The position numbers and the translations under genes were made by a program. From Adiantum capillus-veneris (Eukaryota; Streptophyta; Polypodiopsida; Polypodiales; Pteridaceae), in the NCBI GenBank assembly GCA_014529385.2, contig CM043969.1:72380676-72444675 (forward strand): a stretch of DNA of 64,000 bases. The letters are read 5' to 3'. Of the stretch, positions 12,557 through 24,524 are shown in pieces; the stretch's first letter is position 1; every line of letters starts with the position of its first letter. The notes beneath the pieces were generated by a model. That model saw only the letters and a list, made by a program, of their open reading frames with translations, made no database searches and was not told the origin of the DNA.

Positions 12557-12733
12557 GATGCCCATGGGCTGTATGAACCTCGTCGTCGTACACAAGGTGG
12601 AATATCAAGCCGTTCGGTGGCCCCATGTGCCACAGAGCGACTTTTGGTAGTTTGATCCAACACATGGGGCCACGAAACGGCTCAATATTCCGCCATGTGC
12701 ACACCGACGTGGTTCATACGGCTCGTGGGGCTC
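12557..12733. repeat. Foldback palindrome, copy 2
   Basis: A second hairpin of the same family about 150 bp downstream. Its arms run from CCCATGGGCTGTATGAACC on the left to GGTTCATACGGCTCGTGGGG on the right, with extra sequence in the centre. Both copies are followed by the same GAAGACATCATGTTA flank, so the duplicated unit is larger than the hairpin. Confidence 0.75.
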
Positions 12734-12888
12734 GGGATGTGGGAAAGAAGACATCATGTTAATACGCAAATTGCTCATGACGCATGTGGATCAAAACAAA
12801 ACTTCACTCAAGCTGATAACTTTATTAATTTCAAAGAGACATCAAGACGTGCAGTGCACATGGCTAAGATAGCCTTTTTACAAGCTCA

Positions 12889-14364
12889 TTGAAAGTATCT
12901 TGACCTAGGCTCCTTAAAGCTGGTTTTTCACCAATGCGTGATACAATATCTTCATTGCTTGTTATTCCTTGTCCAACGCAAAGGCCGCAATATCCTAAAA
13001 GGCTTCCAGCCCCTTTCTCACCAAAACTATGGATTGATGCCTCTCTGTTTACAAGAATACATTTGTGGGCACTTAGGGCTATAAGAAACTCGGTCAAAAT
13101 AGAGCTTAGCGCTCTACACTTGTACATCTCCGATGATCCATAGTCCATATACTTGCTGTGTATGACCCATATCATCTCTTCATTGAAGCTTGAGAGATAA
13201 TTCCACAGGGCACCGTCCTTTTGAGTCACCCTCCGTGTGAAATCCACCTTTCTGTTGGGCAAGCCGATCCATCTCCAAAGTGGACTATGAGGAAACAACG
13301 TCGGATTATGATTCTAAGAAACAACAATGAGAATTGAGAAGAATGAATTACTTACTAGTGTTGCATCATCTTGCTCGCAAAGGTTCTTGTTGGTGATGTC
13401 GATTGTGCCAAGATCAGTGCGCTCCGAGCACATGAGACGTTTGTGGGGAGCGAAGCTACTCTCGAGAACACTCTCATAGAAACATTTCTCCTCATCAATG
13501 GTTTGTAGAGTTGTCGCCACGAGGGATTCCATGGAATTATGTCCCTCTGGCAAGGCTAGCGTGTTGATGAGGGGAGTAGAGGAGTAGTCCATTTAGAACT
13601 TGGTCTTCTGACTGAGGTTCGTTGTATCACGAACCCCATCGTATATTGTGAGAACAGAGAGGGATTCATCCTAATGCATTTCAAGGGAGTGGGTAATGTT
13701 GTCAAGGAAGAGAAATTCTTGATCGTCCATTATAATTGGATGCAAGGTGCGCAAGAGCATCTATGGGATCTCATCTTCCACATCCTCCCCTTCTAGGTTT
13801 GGGTCAACTTCTTCCAAAGGAGGCTCGCCGGGCCAACGAAGCCTCTTCTTGGCTAGACATCTTCTCCTCTTGGGGCTCCGCCTCCTTTACAAGCAGTCTT
13901 GGAGATGGCTTGTTATGGTCACTTGCTTTACCTTTTCCCTTGTTGTTTTCAACTGTATCCACCATCACCATCACAGCGACCGCCATGTCCCACCTCATAA
14001 ATCGCGTGCCGATGTTCCCCATACCCATATCTATGAGGTTGTCCTCCTCTTCCTCTCGGTAGTGTTCCTTGGTGAGCCCTTTGATCACCCTGCCCAATCT
14101 GAAGCCGAAACTATTGCCTTCTTTGAAGGTGTGCTTGAGGAGATCAATTAGCACCCACAAACCTTCTTCATCTTCGAAATTGATGGAGTACTTTGCTATA
14201 TGTGTCTCCATGTATGTTGTAAGTGCTTCAAATGCATCAGCATGCAGTTTGATTGTAGCCTCCATGTCAATGGATACCTAGAACACGGTGCTAAACTTCT
14301 CCATCATGTGTCCTAGGTCATGCGCAAGGAGTTGGTCAACAAGGGCTTGATTAGCAGCAGCCAT
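12889..14364 (-). pseudogene. Unknown protein gene with one likely intron, stop-interrupted
   Basis: Starting at ATG 14364-14362, the minus strand reads MAAANQALVDQLLAHDL, meets a TAG in what looks like a former CAG, and continues in the same frame through EATIKLHADAFEAL and an acidic-basic stretch to about 13804. Shifted frames continue at 13592-13350. An ACTA|GTAAGT donor (exon end 13350) and a TTCTTAG acceptor (exon start 13312) keep the reading phase into a last exon (13312-12889) with ALWNYLSSFNEEMIWVIHSKYMDYGSSEMYKCR and a C-terminus ending NELVKRLS. No family was recognised. It points toward the histone-like gene, with the palindromes between them. A canonical intron suggests a former cellular or transposon-borne gene. 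Confidence 0.45.
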
Positions 14365-14739
14365 TCTTACTAGCGGAGTACAAGGGACAATGGCCCGTGC
14401 TTAGGAATGGATAGAGCAAGGAAGCAGTGGAGAAGATGAGAGAAGCTCAAAAACAAGAAAGTGACTTTAAAATAGGCCTTGCAAGTCACTTATAAAGGAG
14501 ACAATTGAAAATAGGACAGTTTTATAAAATTTAAAAATTTAGTGGTGATCAAAATTTAAATGTTCTCTTTCGCAAAAAGACCGTGCTATAATACATAGTA
14601 TTGCCATCCAAACACCACAGCAAACACCGTAACTTCACCACCCCCCATGACTCTAAAGTCACTTAACGCTTCTAAAATTGAAAATTAGACATTCTTAGAT
14701 CACAAAATTGAACAAAAATGTATCGTGTTAATATGAGTA

Positions 14740-15311
14740 TTACATTGCAACGGCAGTTTCTTGCTTGATATGGATACATCCAGGGAAGGGGATACTCTTA
14801 CAAAGAAAGACCCTCTCCTTTCTTTTACGCAGAGGATTGCCACAGATTACAAACGTGTACTCCATCTTGAGCTCAAACTCAAGTGCCAAATACCCCCTTA
14901 GATTTGCCATATCCCAATCATCATTTATGGCCACGTCTTAGACTTCCTCCTACTTGCACACATGCACTTCAACTTGCTCCATATCAGTGATGTCTAGTTG
15001 AGTGCTTCCCATTCACCTCGCGTATGCTTCCACCGTCGGTAAGGGAATATAATGGAGACTTTCCGCTTTGCAATGTGCTATCGGATGATCATTTTTTCTG
15101 TTACAACCATGCACTTTATGGTATCCCCATTATGATGAACAATCTTTGTGTCCCAAACAAATGGAAGGAAGGCATTCATTGTTGTTCCATCCTTAGCAAT
15201 CCATATGGTAGGCGTGCGATGAACATTGTATACCTTGAACAAAAAACAAAAAGGTGTAGAGGCATAAAAGATGTTAGTGTTGCTCGATGTGACCCCGTAT
15301 GTGCACTTCAT
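14740..15311 (-). pseudogene. Possible further coding remnants, unknown
   Basis: Two short minus-strand frames (15311-15078 and 14934-14740) look less random than their surroundings. The second reads INDDWDMANLRGYLALEFEL and ends ETAVAM. They could be parts of a further broken gene of the same cluster. No family, start or splice sites can be supported. Confidence 0.25.
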
Positions 15312-16419
15312 TGCATTGAAGATTTCATTTTCAATCCGCCACCTGGTTAATACAATAGAGGTAGTGTCATGAGTTGGCTAATCATCGTCCATCAGAGTTG
15401 GTGGACTAAGTGTTTTCTAGGTCCCGAAGACGTTCCTTGTCGTTGGGACTACATACTCTGCATCAAAGAAGAAGATGGACCGTTCTGCAAGCTCCCACAT
15501 AGTGCATCAAGAGAGCTTCTACTTTTTGTGCTAGCGGTCTCTCAAGAGACATGATTTCATGAGCACACTACTCGGAGGCATAGATTTGGCATCGACACTA
15601 CAGGTGGAGTTAGCGTTCAAGATCCGAGCGTAGACCGCTTTTCGATTGAGGCGTAGCATTCTGCATCAACATTACAGGTGGAGTTTTACAGAGTTACAAG
15701 TTTTCAAATACGCACAGGTACAGTGCCTTTCAGGCATCCTTGGCAGTCATTTTGATGACAGCTTCTATGTGGATGATCATGCGTTGATAGATGCATACTT
15801 TCTTAAGCACACATAATGCCATTGAGCTCTTTTGAGAGCAAATATCCCCGCAAGAAAACTACATGGGCAGCAGTTCTTGGCGCCTATTTATGTGAGATTT
15901 CTCATGTACATTGCATTGCGATTACTGTCTATTGTACATTGTGTGGAGCCATTTTTTTGTGTTTTTGGTAGTTACTTGGTTGTTTTTGAGATTATGGCTA
16001 GTCTTGAGTCTGCTTAGCCTTTAGCCTTTGGAGGGTCGTTTGCGTGTGGTTTTCTTGAGCTGGGGTGTTCTTGAATGTTGAGACACTTTCGGTGATACAG
16101 GTTTTTGGAGTACCCATCTTTCGGTATCCTTGTCATAGGCTATGTATTTGGTCAAACACTGTTGCTTTTGATGCCAAATTGGCAATCACATGATAGTTTG
16201 TTAAACCAATCTTAAGCCTAGTGGTTGCTTTTGTCACTTTATACGTTGATTTTGTATTGTCGGGTTTGATATTGTGCTCCCCGTACAGAGGAGACTTCGC
16301 GTTCTTGGCACGTTTGACTGCTTACAGCCAGAGTGATTCTGACACATTAAAGAAATTTGATGACTCAAATTTTACAATTTGGAAGCAAAGCATGCTTGAT
16401 GTCTTGGTCAGCAAGGTAT

Positions 16420-16652
16420 TGTTAGGTAAAGGCGGTGTGCCTCACCGTCCGTGTCCTCCGGGAAGTGTCCAGCCGCCCACATTCATCTCCTTATTCTCTA
16501 TACATACAAAGAATAAGGAGCTCTCACTCACATTCTCACAGGGTGCTCACACAGTGAGATTCATGAGCTCCACCCCACATCCTGCGTCGTGCTCTCTCTC
16601 TCCCTCTCTCCCCTTTGCACTCTCCCCACGACACCGCATCCACGCACCCACA
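16420..16652 (+). repeat. 5' LTR of nested element
   Basis: Pairs with 19589-19827. Contains TATACATACAAAG near its start and a pyrimidine-rich run of CT units. Confidence 0.85.
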
Positions 16653-16654
16653 AC

Positions 16655-16666
16655 TGGTATCAGAGC
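16655..16666 (+). other. Primer-binding site of nested element
   Basis: TGGTATCAGAGC, complementary to the initiator-Met tRNA 3' end, two bases after the 5' LTR. Confidence 0.85.
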
Positions 16667-18268
16667 TGTTTCATTCCTGAAATCGTTTCCGCACGTGCGC
16701 GCACTTTTGAGAGTGCAAACAGGGTTTCGACTTCGGCAAATTCAGCTTCCGAGAGCATTTTCACTAGGCGTCCCGATAGTTTACCCCCCTTTCGGAGCCA
16801 TTCAAGCCATCAAAAACCTTATTCGAACTATGGTTAAGGAGTTGCATTTTTCAGCCCTCTTTTGGTAGTTTATGCTGCGTCTTTGGGTCGAAAACGGAGG
16901 TTTTTGGCATATGTTTACACCCGGACTCGGATACATGTGATCCAGGAGTTAACTTTGGGGTTTTGGCACGTTCCAGACGCATTGATGATATTAGAATTTT
17001 AAAATTATGAGCACTGAATTTTTTGCAACAACAGTTATTTATTGTTTGTCGAGGATTCCACACATGGTTTTCTCTTGAATGTGAGAGTGGTATTTGCTGC
17101 AAGTTTCCTCACAGGTGGGAGGATACGATGTATTACTAATGTGGTTTGATGCTCAGGGAGACTCATGTGATTGCATTTTGAGCTTGGCAATGTATGCCTC
17201 GAGTATGGTTTTTTGGCAGTCACAGGTAGAGCAGGTATTTGTCTACTAGATTTGCAAGTGTTTGCAATGATGTATGCAAAGTGTGGAGATTGGTGCATGC
17301 ATTTGGAGTGCGGTTTGATGCGCTTTGGTTGCTCATGGTTTTGAGCGTGCAGTCACTTTGGTTACTGGTTTTGTAGCTGTTTTGCTGACGAAACTCTGGC
17401 AAAATTTTCCCAGCAATTTTATGCGCATCGTTGGTGCGATCGAGATTGTGATTGCTTGTAGCACTCAGGATTTGCATGCAGTGTTTTCCCTTTTGGGTGG
17501 TGCATCGCGAGCGTGTTTTGCTCTGCATTTTTGGTCTTGAGCTGTGAGTGCTCGGCCATTTGGAGCTTCCAGTTTTGACTCCCAACTACATGTTGAGGCT
17601 AGTACTCCCACAGGTGTTGCCATTTGCAGTTGAGGACATCTTCTGTGGTGTTTTGGATTGCATACCGGTTTTGACACAGCAGGTGTCTTGAGCTTTTGCT
17701 TTGTGTATGCTTTTGTGGGATAGTGGCTAGAGTTTACTAGCCATAGTTTGTGATAGAGCTTAGCTCTCACATTGACAGGTTTTGCCAGTTTGGACACGGT
17801 TTGGTGTTCTTGTACCCACTCTCGTAGGAGTGAGGATTACGTATGCTTGTGTGGCTACAGACTTTGCTAGTCATAGGTTTTTGCAAGCAGTTTGTGGGAC
17901 GTGTTTTGAGCTAGTTTGCTCTCTACTTGCGTATATGGTTATGCGCTTTACGCTCGGTTGAGCAGTTTGTCCCAGCTTATGCTTGCAGAGTTTGCAGATT
18001 GTGGATTTGGTTTATGGATAAGTGAGCATCCATTTTGATGTGATTGATCATGCTTTTGAGCATTGTGTAGTGGTAGAGTTACCTCCCACTTTGTTGCCAG
18101 TTTGGCATGGTTTATGGTTGAGATTGTACTTGAGGTTTTCCTTAGTTTATAGGGGAGATTCTGTCAGATTTTTCCCTGATTTCTTGCCATACTTTGGTTC
18201 TTAGCCATTCACTTATGGTTGCAGATATGTGTGACAGTGAGAGACGGCGGTCCCGTTCTTGCTGATAC

Positions 18269-18730
18269 TTGCGTTGTTGGCATTGTGGTCACATAGGGCA
18301 CATTAGGTGTTGTTGTTTCAGATGTATGAGACAACATCAGAGATGTATGCGTGATGCAAATATGGCATTGACATGGGTTAGAGAGGCAGTCCCAGTGGAA
18401 GTCTATGCCAGTGACGGTGATGTCACGCTTGCCTCCAATGTACCTCTTGCAGATTTGTCTATGGTTAGCACACTTTCTCCACGGTGGTTACTAGATAGCG
18501 ATGTTGTTTTCCATGTCACACCATGTCGTGAGTGGTTTAGCACATTTTCTAGTGGGAGACTTGGTTGTGTGCACTTGACCGATGGTTCGGCGTTTGACAT
18601 AGAGGGTGCAGGAGATGTTTGTTTGTCTATGCCTAGTGGTGCGTCATACACGCTACGGCATGTGCACTACGTTCCTCAACTGAGACAGAGCTTGATCTCA
18701 CTGAGACGGTTGGTAGCTTTTGGTTGTTAG
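18269..18730 (+). pseudogene. Gag knuckle plus protease-like frame of nested element
   Basis: An open 153-codon frame begins MRCWHCGHIGH, a C-x2-C-x4-H-x4-C knuckle with extra cysteines. It continues into a copia protease-type segment (WLLDSDVVFHVTPCREWFS) and the usual following block (GAGDVCLSMPSG, RHVHYVPQLRQSLISL). The catalytic D-S-G is D-S-D. The frame is open while its active-site glycine is lost, and upstream gag is not readable. It is probably the relic of a shortened gag-protease. Confidence 0.6.
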
Positions 18731-19588
18731 ATACTGCTTAGAGAGCAGTCTTTCCAGATGCATTGCGGTTCATTAGTGATTGCCAAAGGAGCTCGCAGCG
18801 GCTTGGTATATCCTATGCATGTGTTTGAGGTTTGAGATGGCCTAGTCTCGATTTTGTTGCAGCCATGTTTGGAGCGAGAGACGAGGTGTGTCTCTTCTGC
18901 GGATGTGCTGCATGGAGAGCAGGTTGTGCATTTGTCTTGCATTGACGTTCACTAGACAGCGGTATCTCTAGGGATGCACAACTTTGTCATTCATCAGTTG
19001 AGATGACATTAGTTGAGCCGAAGACCGATGCATTGTTCTATGATGCATCTGATACGTTTGAGGATGACAGTGTCCTCCAGATAGCTGTGTGTGATTGCAA
19101 CGGTGCTGATTTTTTGATTTTGCAGTCATTCTCAGTAGATATGCCTTTGCCAGATGATGCTGGCGTGATGATGCATAGTCAGGTGGTTCCTGATGAAGAT
19201 GCATATGGCACTGAGGTTGCCTACATGGATAGGTCGCCACACATAGTGCATGTTTTGTCAGCTTTTGGGTCTCTCATGTCTAACCTTTTGGTCTCGAGAC
19301 CTGATCTTGCTTATGCGGTTGGTGCATTTGAAGTGGGAGTTGTCAGTTGTGCGATGACTGACACTGACATTGTGCATTGCGGAGCCATGCAGGTCGTCAC
19401 TCGATACCTGCATGAGGAGTGTCATCGTGGCTCTAGTCCTAGTGGTATGCATGTTGCATCTACAGTAGAGCGGTTACAGAGTGAGCCAGTGGGCATAGGT
19501 TGAGAGTCGTCTTCTCTCACCTCTTGTCTATACTAGTTGTAGGCTAGTCTTCTCGCCACTTATTGGCACACAGCCTTTAGTGGGAGAA

Positions 19589-19827
19589 TGTTAGGTAAAG
19601 GCGGTGTGCCTCACCATGCTTTGCCCGTGTCCTCCGAGAAGTGTCCGGTTGCCCACATTCATCTCCTTATTCTTTATACATACAAAGAATAAGGAGCTTT
19701 CACTCACATTCTCACATGGTGCTCACACAGTGAGATTCAGGAGCTCCACCCCACATCTTGCGTCGTGCTCTCTTTCCCTCTCTCCCCTTTGCACTCTCCG
19801 CACGTGCACCGCATCCACGTACTCACA
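19589..19827 (+). repeat. 3' LTR of nested element
   Basis: Near-identical partner of the 5' LTR with a few substitutions and a short insertion near its start. Starts TGTTAGG after a purine tract and ends CTCACA. Confidence 0.85.
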
Positions 19828-22349
19828 AGGATTGGCAATGCCATTGAAAGAGCATATGGACATGACTAGATTACATCTTTGTAAGACCATATTCTTCACG
19901 TTTATGGACAAGACTACAGCACGAGATCTTTGGGCCTCTATATGTGGAGCTTGGGATGGAAAAAGTGCTTCTAACAAAGTTTTCTTGATGAAAAAACTTA
20001 TGCGTTTGTATACGAAAGAAGGTAGCAATGTTAATGCACACTTGAATGAGTTCAATAGCACATTTTCTCAGCTGACATCAAAAGGGTTGGATTTGGATGA
20101 TGAAATGAAGGCCGTTTTCTTGCTAAGATGCTCTTTGCCTTCTTCTTAGGATAAATACTGCGATTAGTAACTCCACACCATGCAGTAAACTGAAGTTCAG
20201 TGATGTTACTAGTGCATTGCTCACTGAGGAGATTCGACATCAATCTCTCGATAGTGGTGGGCATGGAGATGCATATATGGTAAGTGTCCATAATCGCCAT
20301 AGGCAAAGAAGTGGACGTAGCCGCAGCCGCGGTCGTTCACAGGATCGTAAGGATCGCCAGAATTGTAGCAAGAGTCAGAGGTCGTGACTTGAGAAATGTA
20401 GAATGTTATCATTGCAGTAAGAAAGGCCATTTAAAGAAAGATTGTCGTGTTTTACAACGTGAAGATGGCAAAAGTATTGTGAAGTCTTACACTCCAAAGA
20501 GCAGTGTAAAGATCAAGGAGATCAATGTGGTTGAATCTCTACATCTAGAGGTTGTTCCTGATGTGCAACAAATGTGCTTGATTTCACTTTTGATTTGAGT
20601 CCAAATGTGTTATTGGCTCTTGATGAGTGTTATGCACAAAATTGGATCATTGATTCAGGTGCCAGTTTTCATGGTACTCTCCATAGGGAATGGTTCTCCA
20701 CATATATTGTTATGCATGGTTCAGTCAAGCTTAGACATACCAGCTTGATATATGCGGTATGGGAGATGTCAAGCTATGCATGACGAATGGCACTGAATTT
20801 ATGCTTCGTGGAGTCAAACATGTTCCTAAGTGACTAAGAGTTTGGTGTCAGTTGGTCAACGATACTCTAGGCTATACTACTGTTTTTGGCAATGGTGCTT
20901 GGTTGGTGTGTAAAGCAAATTTGTTTGTCATAAAAGGTCAAAAATTTGGTTCATTGTACTCCTTATATGTCTCTTCAGTCAAAGAGAGTTGTATATATGT
21001 AGCCGAGCAGCTTCTAGTGAGTTGTGGCATAGCTGGCTAGGCCATATGAGCCAAAAAGGAATGAAAATCCTTCAACGTTTGGGCTACTTACCTGTGATAA
21101 AATTTTCTAATTTCAATTTCTGTGAGCATTGCATCATAGATGACTCTGCTTGAAAGGTGTGGGTCTACCTCTTGAAGGGCAAAGATGAAGTGTTTGCTAC
21201 ATTCCAAAAATTCTTAGCCATGGTTGAGAACCAATATGGTAGAAAGCTAAAAGATTCTCAAACTGACAATGGTGGAGAGTATGTCTCCACAGAGTTCAAG
21301 AATTTTTGTAGCAAACGAGGGATTCAGTGATAGTTTATTACGCCGTACACACATATATGTAGATGATTTGATGATTAATGGCCCAAATGACACACATATT
21401 GCTGAATTAGGCTGATATGAATGCTACTTTCAAGATGAAAGACTTGGGGCTTTTGTATCATTACTTAAGTATACAATTTAAGCAGTGTGATGGCGGTATT
21501 GTCTTTTATCAAACCATCACATAAAGACATTACTATGTAAGTTTGGACTTGAGGACTACAAACCTATTGCTACTCCAATGGAAACAAATTTGAAATTGAG
21601 TCTTCATGATGTTGGTGTTCCTGTCGATGTCACTCTTTGTCAAACTGATATTGGATGCCTTATTTATGTACGCAATACAAGGCCAAATATCAGTTTGCAG
21701 TCTCGTAGATTAACGAATTTATGCATAGCCTTGGGTCTAAGCATTGGCAAGTTGTCAAGAGGATCTTTCACTACTTGAGTGACACTTTACATCTTGGATT
21801 GTTTTATCCCAAGGTAGGATCATTGCCGCCATATTTACATGCTTTTTTTGGACTTAAATTGGGCTGGTTGTTATGCACGCGAGTGTCCACAAGTGGTTTT
21901 TGTTTCATGCTTTGCAATTCATGCATATCATAGTTGAGCAAGAAGCAACCTATTGTGGCCCTTCTAGTTGTGAAGCTTTGGTATAGGGCAGTCTTTACAG
22001 CTATGGTTGAGTGTGTATGGCTCAAATGCCTTATGGGATTGATTTGGGTGTTGGATAGGATGCTGCCAACAACATCTACACTGACAGCCAACGCACATTG
22101 GCAGTTGCAAGGAACTTAATTTATAATGCTTGCACAAAGCACATTGAGGTGCATTATCACTCTATTCGAGAGAGACTCTAGATCATCTTGGCTTATGTGC
22201 TAACACAGGACAACCTTGCAGATCTATTCACAAAGGCATTGCCTCGCGCGAAGTTCAAAGCTTTCCGTGCTTGCTTCCCTTAGGGCATGGCACTTCCCTG
22301 TACACACTGTGTCAGCTCTCATTCACCACATCACTCCCAAGGGAGGATT

Positions 22350-22562
22350 TGTTACCATATACGTGGTAGTGATGTGTGTGAACACACTTAGGATTGTCAG
22401 GGCATTTTTCCCCTCACTAGAAGGTTTTTCCCCCCGTGCCTTGTAGATACGCCCATCACTCTATGGCTAGCTTATCTTTCTATTGTGCACTAAGCAATAA
22501 ACTCTATGTTGTGTGCCTTGAGATTCTTCATCTTCTCTAAGCTATATGTGTTTCCTACAACA
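22350..22562 (+). repeat. Probable 3' LTR of outer copia element
   Basis: Starts TGTTACC directly after AAGGGAGGATT at the end of the pol region and ends CCTACAACA. Contains CAATAAA. No partner copy lies in the window. Confidence 0.6.
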
Positions 22563-23115
22563 CTATTTTAAACAATTACCACTTGTTATCTATCACAAGG
22601 ATGGGTAATATGGTATAGGGACTCATGGAGTTTAGCTCAACCATATAAAGTCTCTTTTTGCAAAGAAGATCAACACGGATGCTTGAGATATTGACATCAA
22701 CACATGGGACATATTCCACATGTGAAAAGTATGAGTCCTCATGGACTATGACATTGACACTACTTTTTCACATGCATCACGATGGGCCCTATGGTGTTGA
22801 TCATTCTTGTTCTAGGATGATCATTAGGGCACTCTCTTTTTAGATACTTACATGGCCAAGGTTGTCTACTTAGATATGATTATGATTTTGCTTGCAAAAG
22901 TTGCAAAATAAGAATGTATGACAAGCTTATGAGTGGTTGTAGAGTAGCAATGCACATTTTGGTAATCTCTACCTTCTATTATTGTTAACGGGTGCATCTA
23001 GCTATCTCAATTATGAAGTGTTTATGCTATGCGCATGTGAATTGTTTCACCTCCTCAATTAATATGGCTATTTGTGGAGAATGTTTTTATGATGTTTACA
23101 AATTTTTTAATCAAG

Positions 23116-23412
23116 TTGAAGGATGGATATGATAAAGGTTCCACTTGCTAGAACATTACTATCGTTAAAGAAATGATTTTCCACTTTTGTTAAAGGACAA
23201 AAACTATTCTCCAAGGGGGGAGAAGTGTAAGGACAAGGGACGTAGGCAAGGGGCTATGAGCCACTTGAAGGATGGATCTGATAAAGGTTCCACTTGTGAG
23301 AACATTGCTTTCGTTAAGAAATGATTTTTCACTTTTTTTTAAGGACAAAAACTATTCTCCAAGGGGGGAGTAGTGTGAGGACAAGGGACATAGGCAAGGG
23401 GCTATGAGCCCA
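23116..23412 (+). repeat. Tandem duplication of a PPT-LTR junction
   Basis: Two 149-bp units start TTGAAGGATGGAT (23116 and 23265). Each holds CCAAGGGGGGAG followed by AGTGTAAGG or AGTGTGAGG, then GGACAAGGGA and GGCAAGGGGCTATGAG, which reads as a polypurine tract followed by an LTR start. Downstream of the second unit the LTR-like sequence continues with TCTATATAGAG at about 23448. From 23420 to 24500 no gene is recognisable. Confidence 0.65.
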
Positions 23413-24524
23413 CATGGTATATTTGAGGGCCTTTAGGGCCAAGGGTCTATATAGAGAGTGGATGGGTGGTGAACAATGTGCCCCCCTCTGGCCTTGCATA
23501 AATAAATTGTCAATGTTGAATCAATGGATGCTCCATCAAGATTTGGACATCCACAAATTGCACAATCTAGGTGGGAAAACTATGCATTGTGTTCTATGCA
23601 ATTACCAAGCTAGGGAGTATAAAACCCCTGGCTCATGTGTAATTGGCAAAGAGTTTATGTTGGAATCTTGGGATCATCTCAAGAAAACCGTAATTGCTTT
23701 GATCTGTATCCAACTTTAAACATCTTACCATGTGAAATGAAGTTTTTCTTATACCTTTGTCTCACCCAATAGAGGATAACGTTTGGATTATTGATCGTTG
23801 TTTTGATTAACTAGGAAATTAAAAGGGCATCCATAAATATATAAATTTTGAGGGTTCTTATAGGCTAGATGTGTGCATTCAGCTTAGCTACAACCTTGTA
23901 ATGTCTATGCTAGGTAAAAAAATATGTTTTTTGTGTGCCTTTGTTGTATCTATTAGAGATGGTATTTCAATTGTTGATTATCGTTTCAATTCACGAAGAG
24001 CATCACAATTTTGTCCAGAAAGACAAAAACTCACTGATCCTCGAAGGCTAGAATGCATGCAATTTATCCACAACCCTATATTATTAATGCTTTGTTGAAT
24101 TTTTTAGTTGGATGTCATTCCCTTTTGTGTCAACTTAGAAGGTTAGCTTATAATTTGGATTTCCTTAGGTATTGAGCATTGTGCTTTAGGAAATCTCAAA
24201 ACTCTAGCACAAGAGCAAGGTAGTGCTCTTGCCGATTGCTCACTACCCTTAGCGTGAAAATTGTATGGCCCACTTGGGCCATGATCATGGCTCGCGTAAT
24301 CCATAGTGTCACTTTGATCGCCACCACCTAAAGCAAATAAAAGCACTTCAATTTGGCCTTTCTAACAGGGACCTAGACACTCAAATTGTGCACCTTTCAC
24401 CACCATTCCCAAAAAAAAAAGGCTGTGTGTATTCACATTCATCGGTCGAGCGCTTTCTCTAGGTGCCTTGGGCCTTCCAAATGTGGAAGGTGTTAATCAT
24501 TTGGAAGGCCCTCCATTTTATGTT

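Larger units (their letters stand above)
16420..19827 (+). mobile_element. Nested non-autonomous copia-like LTR element
   Basis: Two LTRs (16420-16652 and 19589-19827) begin TGTTAGG and end CA. PBS TGGTATCAGAGC lies at 16655-16666, and a purine tract AGTGGGAGAA directly precedes the 3' LTR. The flanks AGGTAT (left) and AGGAT (right) look like a damaged target duplication, and removing the element rejoins the host gag. The interior keeps a knuckle (CWHCGHIGHIRCCC, about 18272-18313), a protease-like segment with LDSDVVFHV where D-S-G is expected, and an RNase H-proximal piece with LVSRPDLAYAVG at about 19289. Integrase and RT core are missing, so movement would have needed another element's enzymes. 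Confidence 0.85.
16300..22562 (+). mobile_element. Decayed Ty1/copia element, split by a nested insertion
   Basis: Domain order is gag (KFDDSNFTIWKQSMLDVLVSK at 16350-16415, resumed at 19828-20149 with RLHLCKTIFFTFMDKTTARDLW), zinc knuckle C-x2-C-x4-H-x4-C at 20404-20445, protease WIIDSGASFH at about 20641, GAG-pre-integrase LWHSWLGHMS at about 21027, integrase piece ending TDNGGEYVSTEFKNF (about 21262-21306), RT YVDDLMING at about 21357, and copia RNase H (STSGFCFM, then NLADLFTKALPR). Much of integrase and RT is deleted and many stops are present. A purine tract (22339-22347) precedes a probable 3' LTR at 22350-22562. No 5' LTR was found. Confidence 0.8.

Noticed and set aside
19003..19503. 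Independent host gene inside the nested copia element
   Set aside because: A segment (LVSRPDLAYAVG, then VVTRYLHEEC) matches the copia pol region before RNase H, so it is element sequence.
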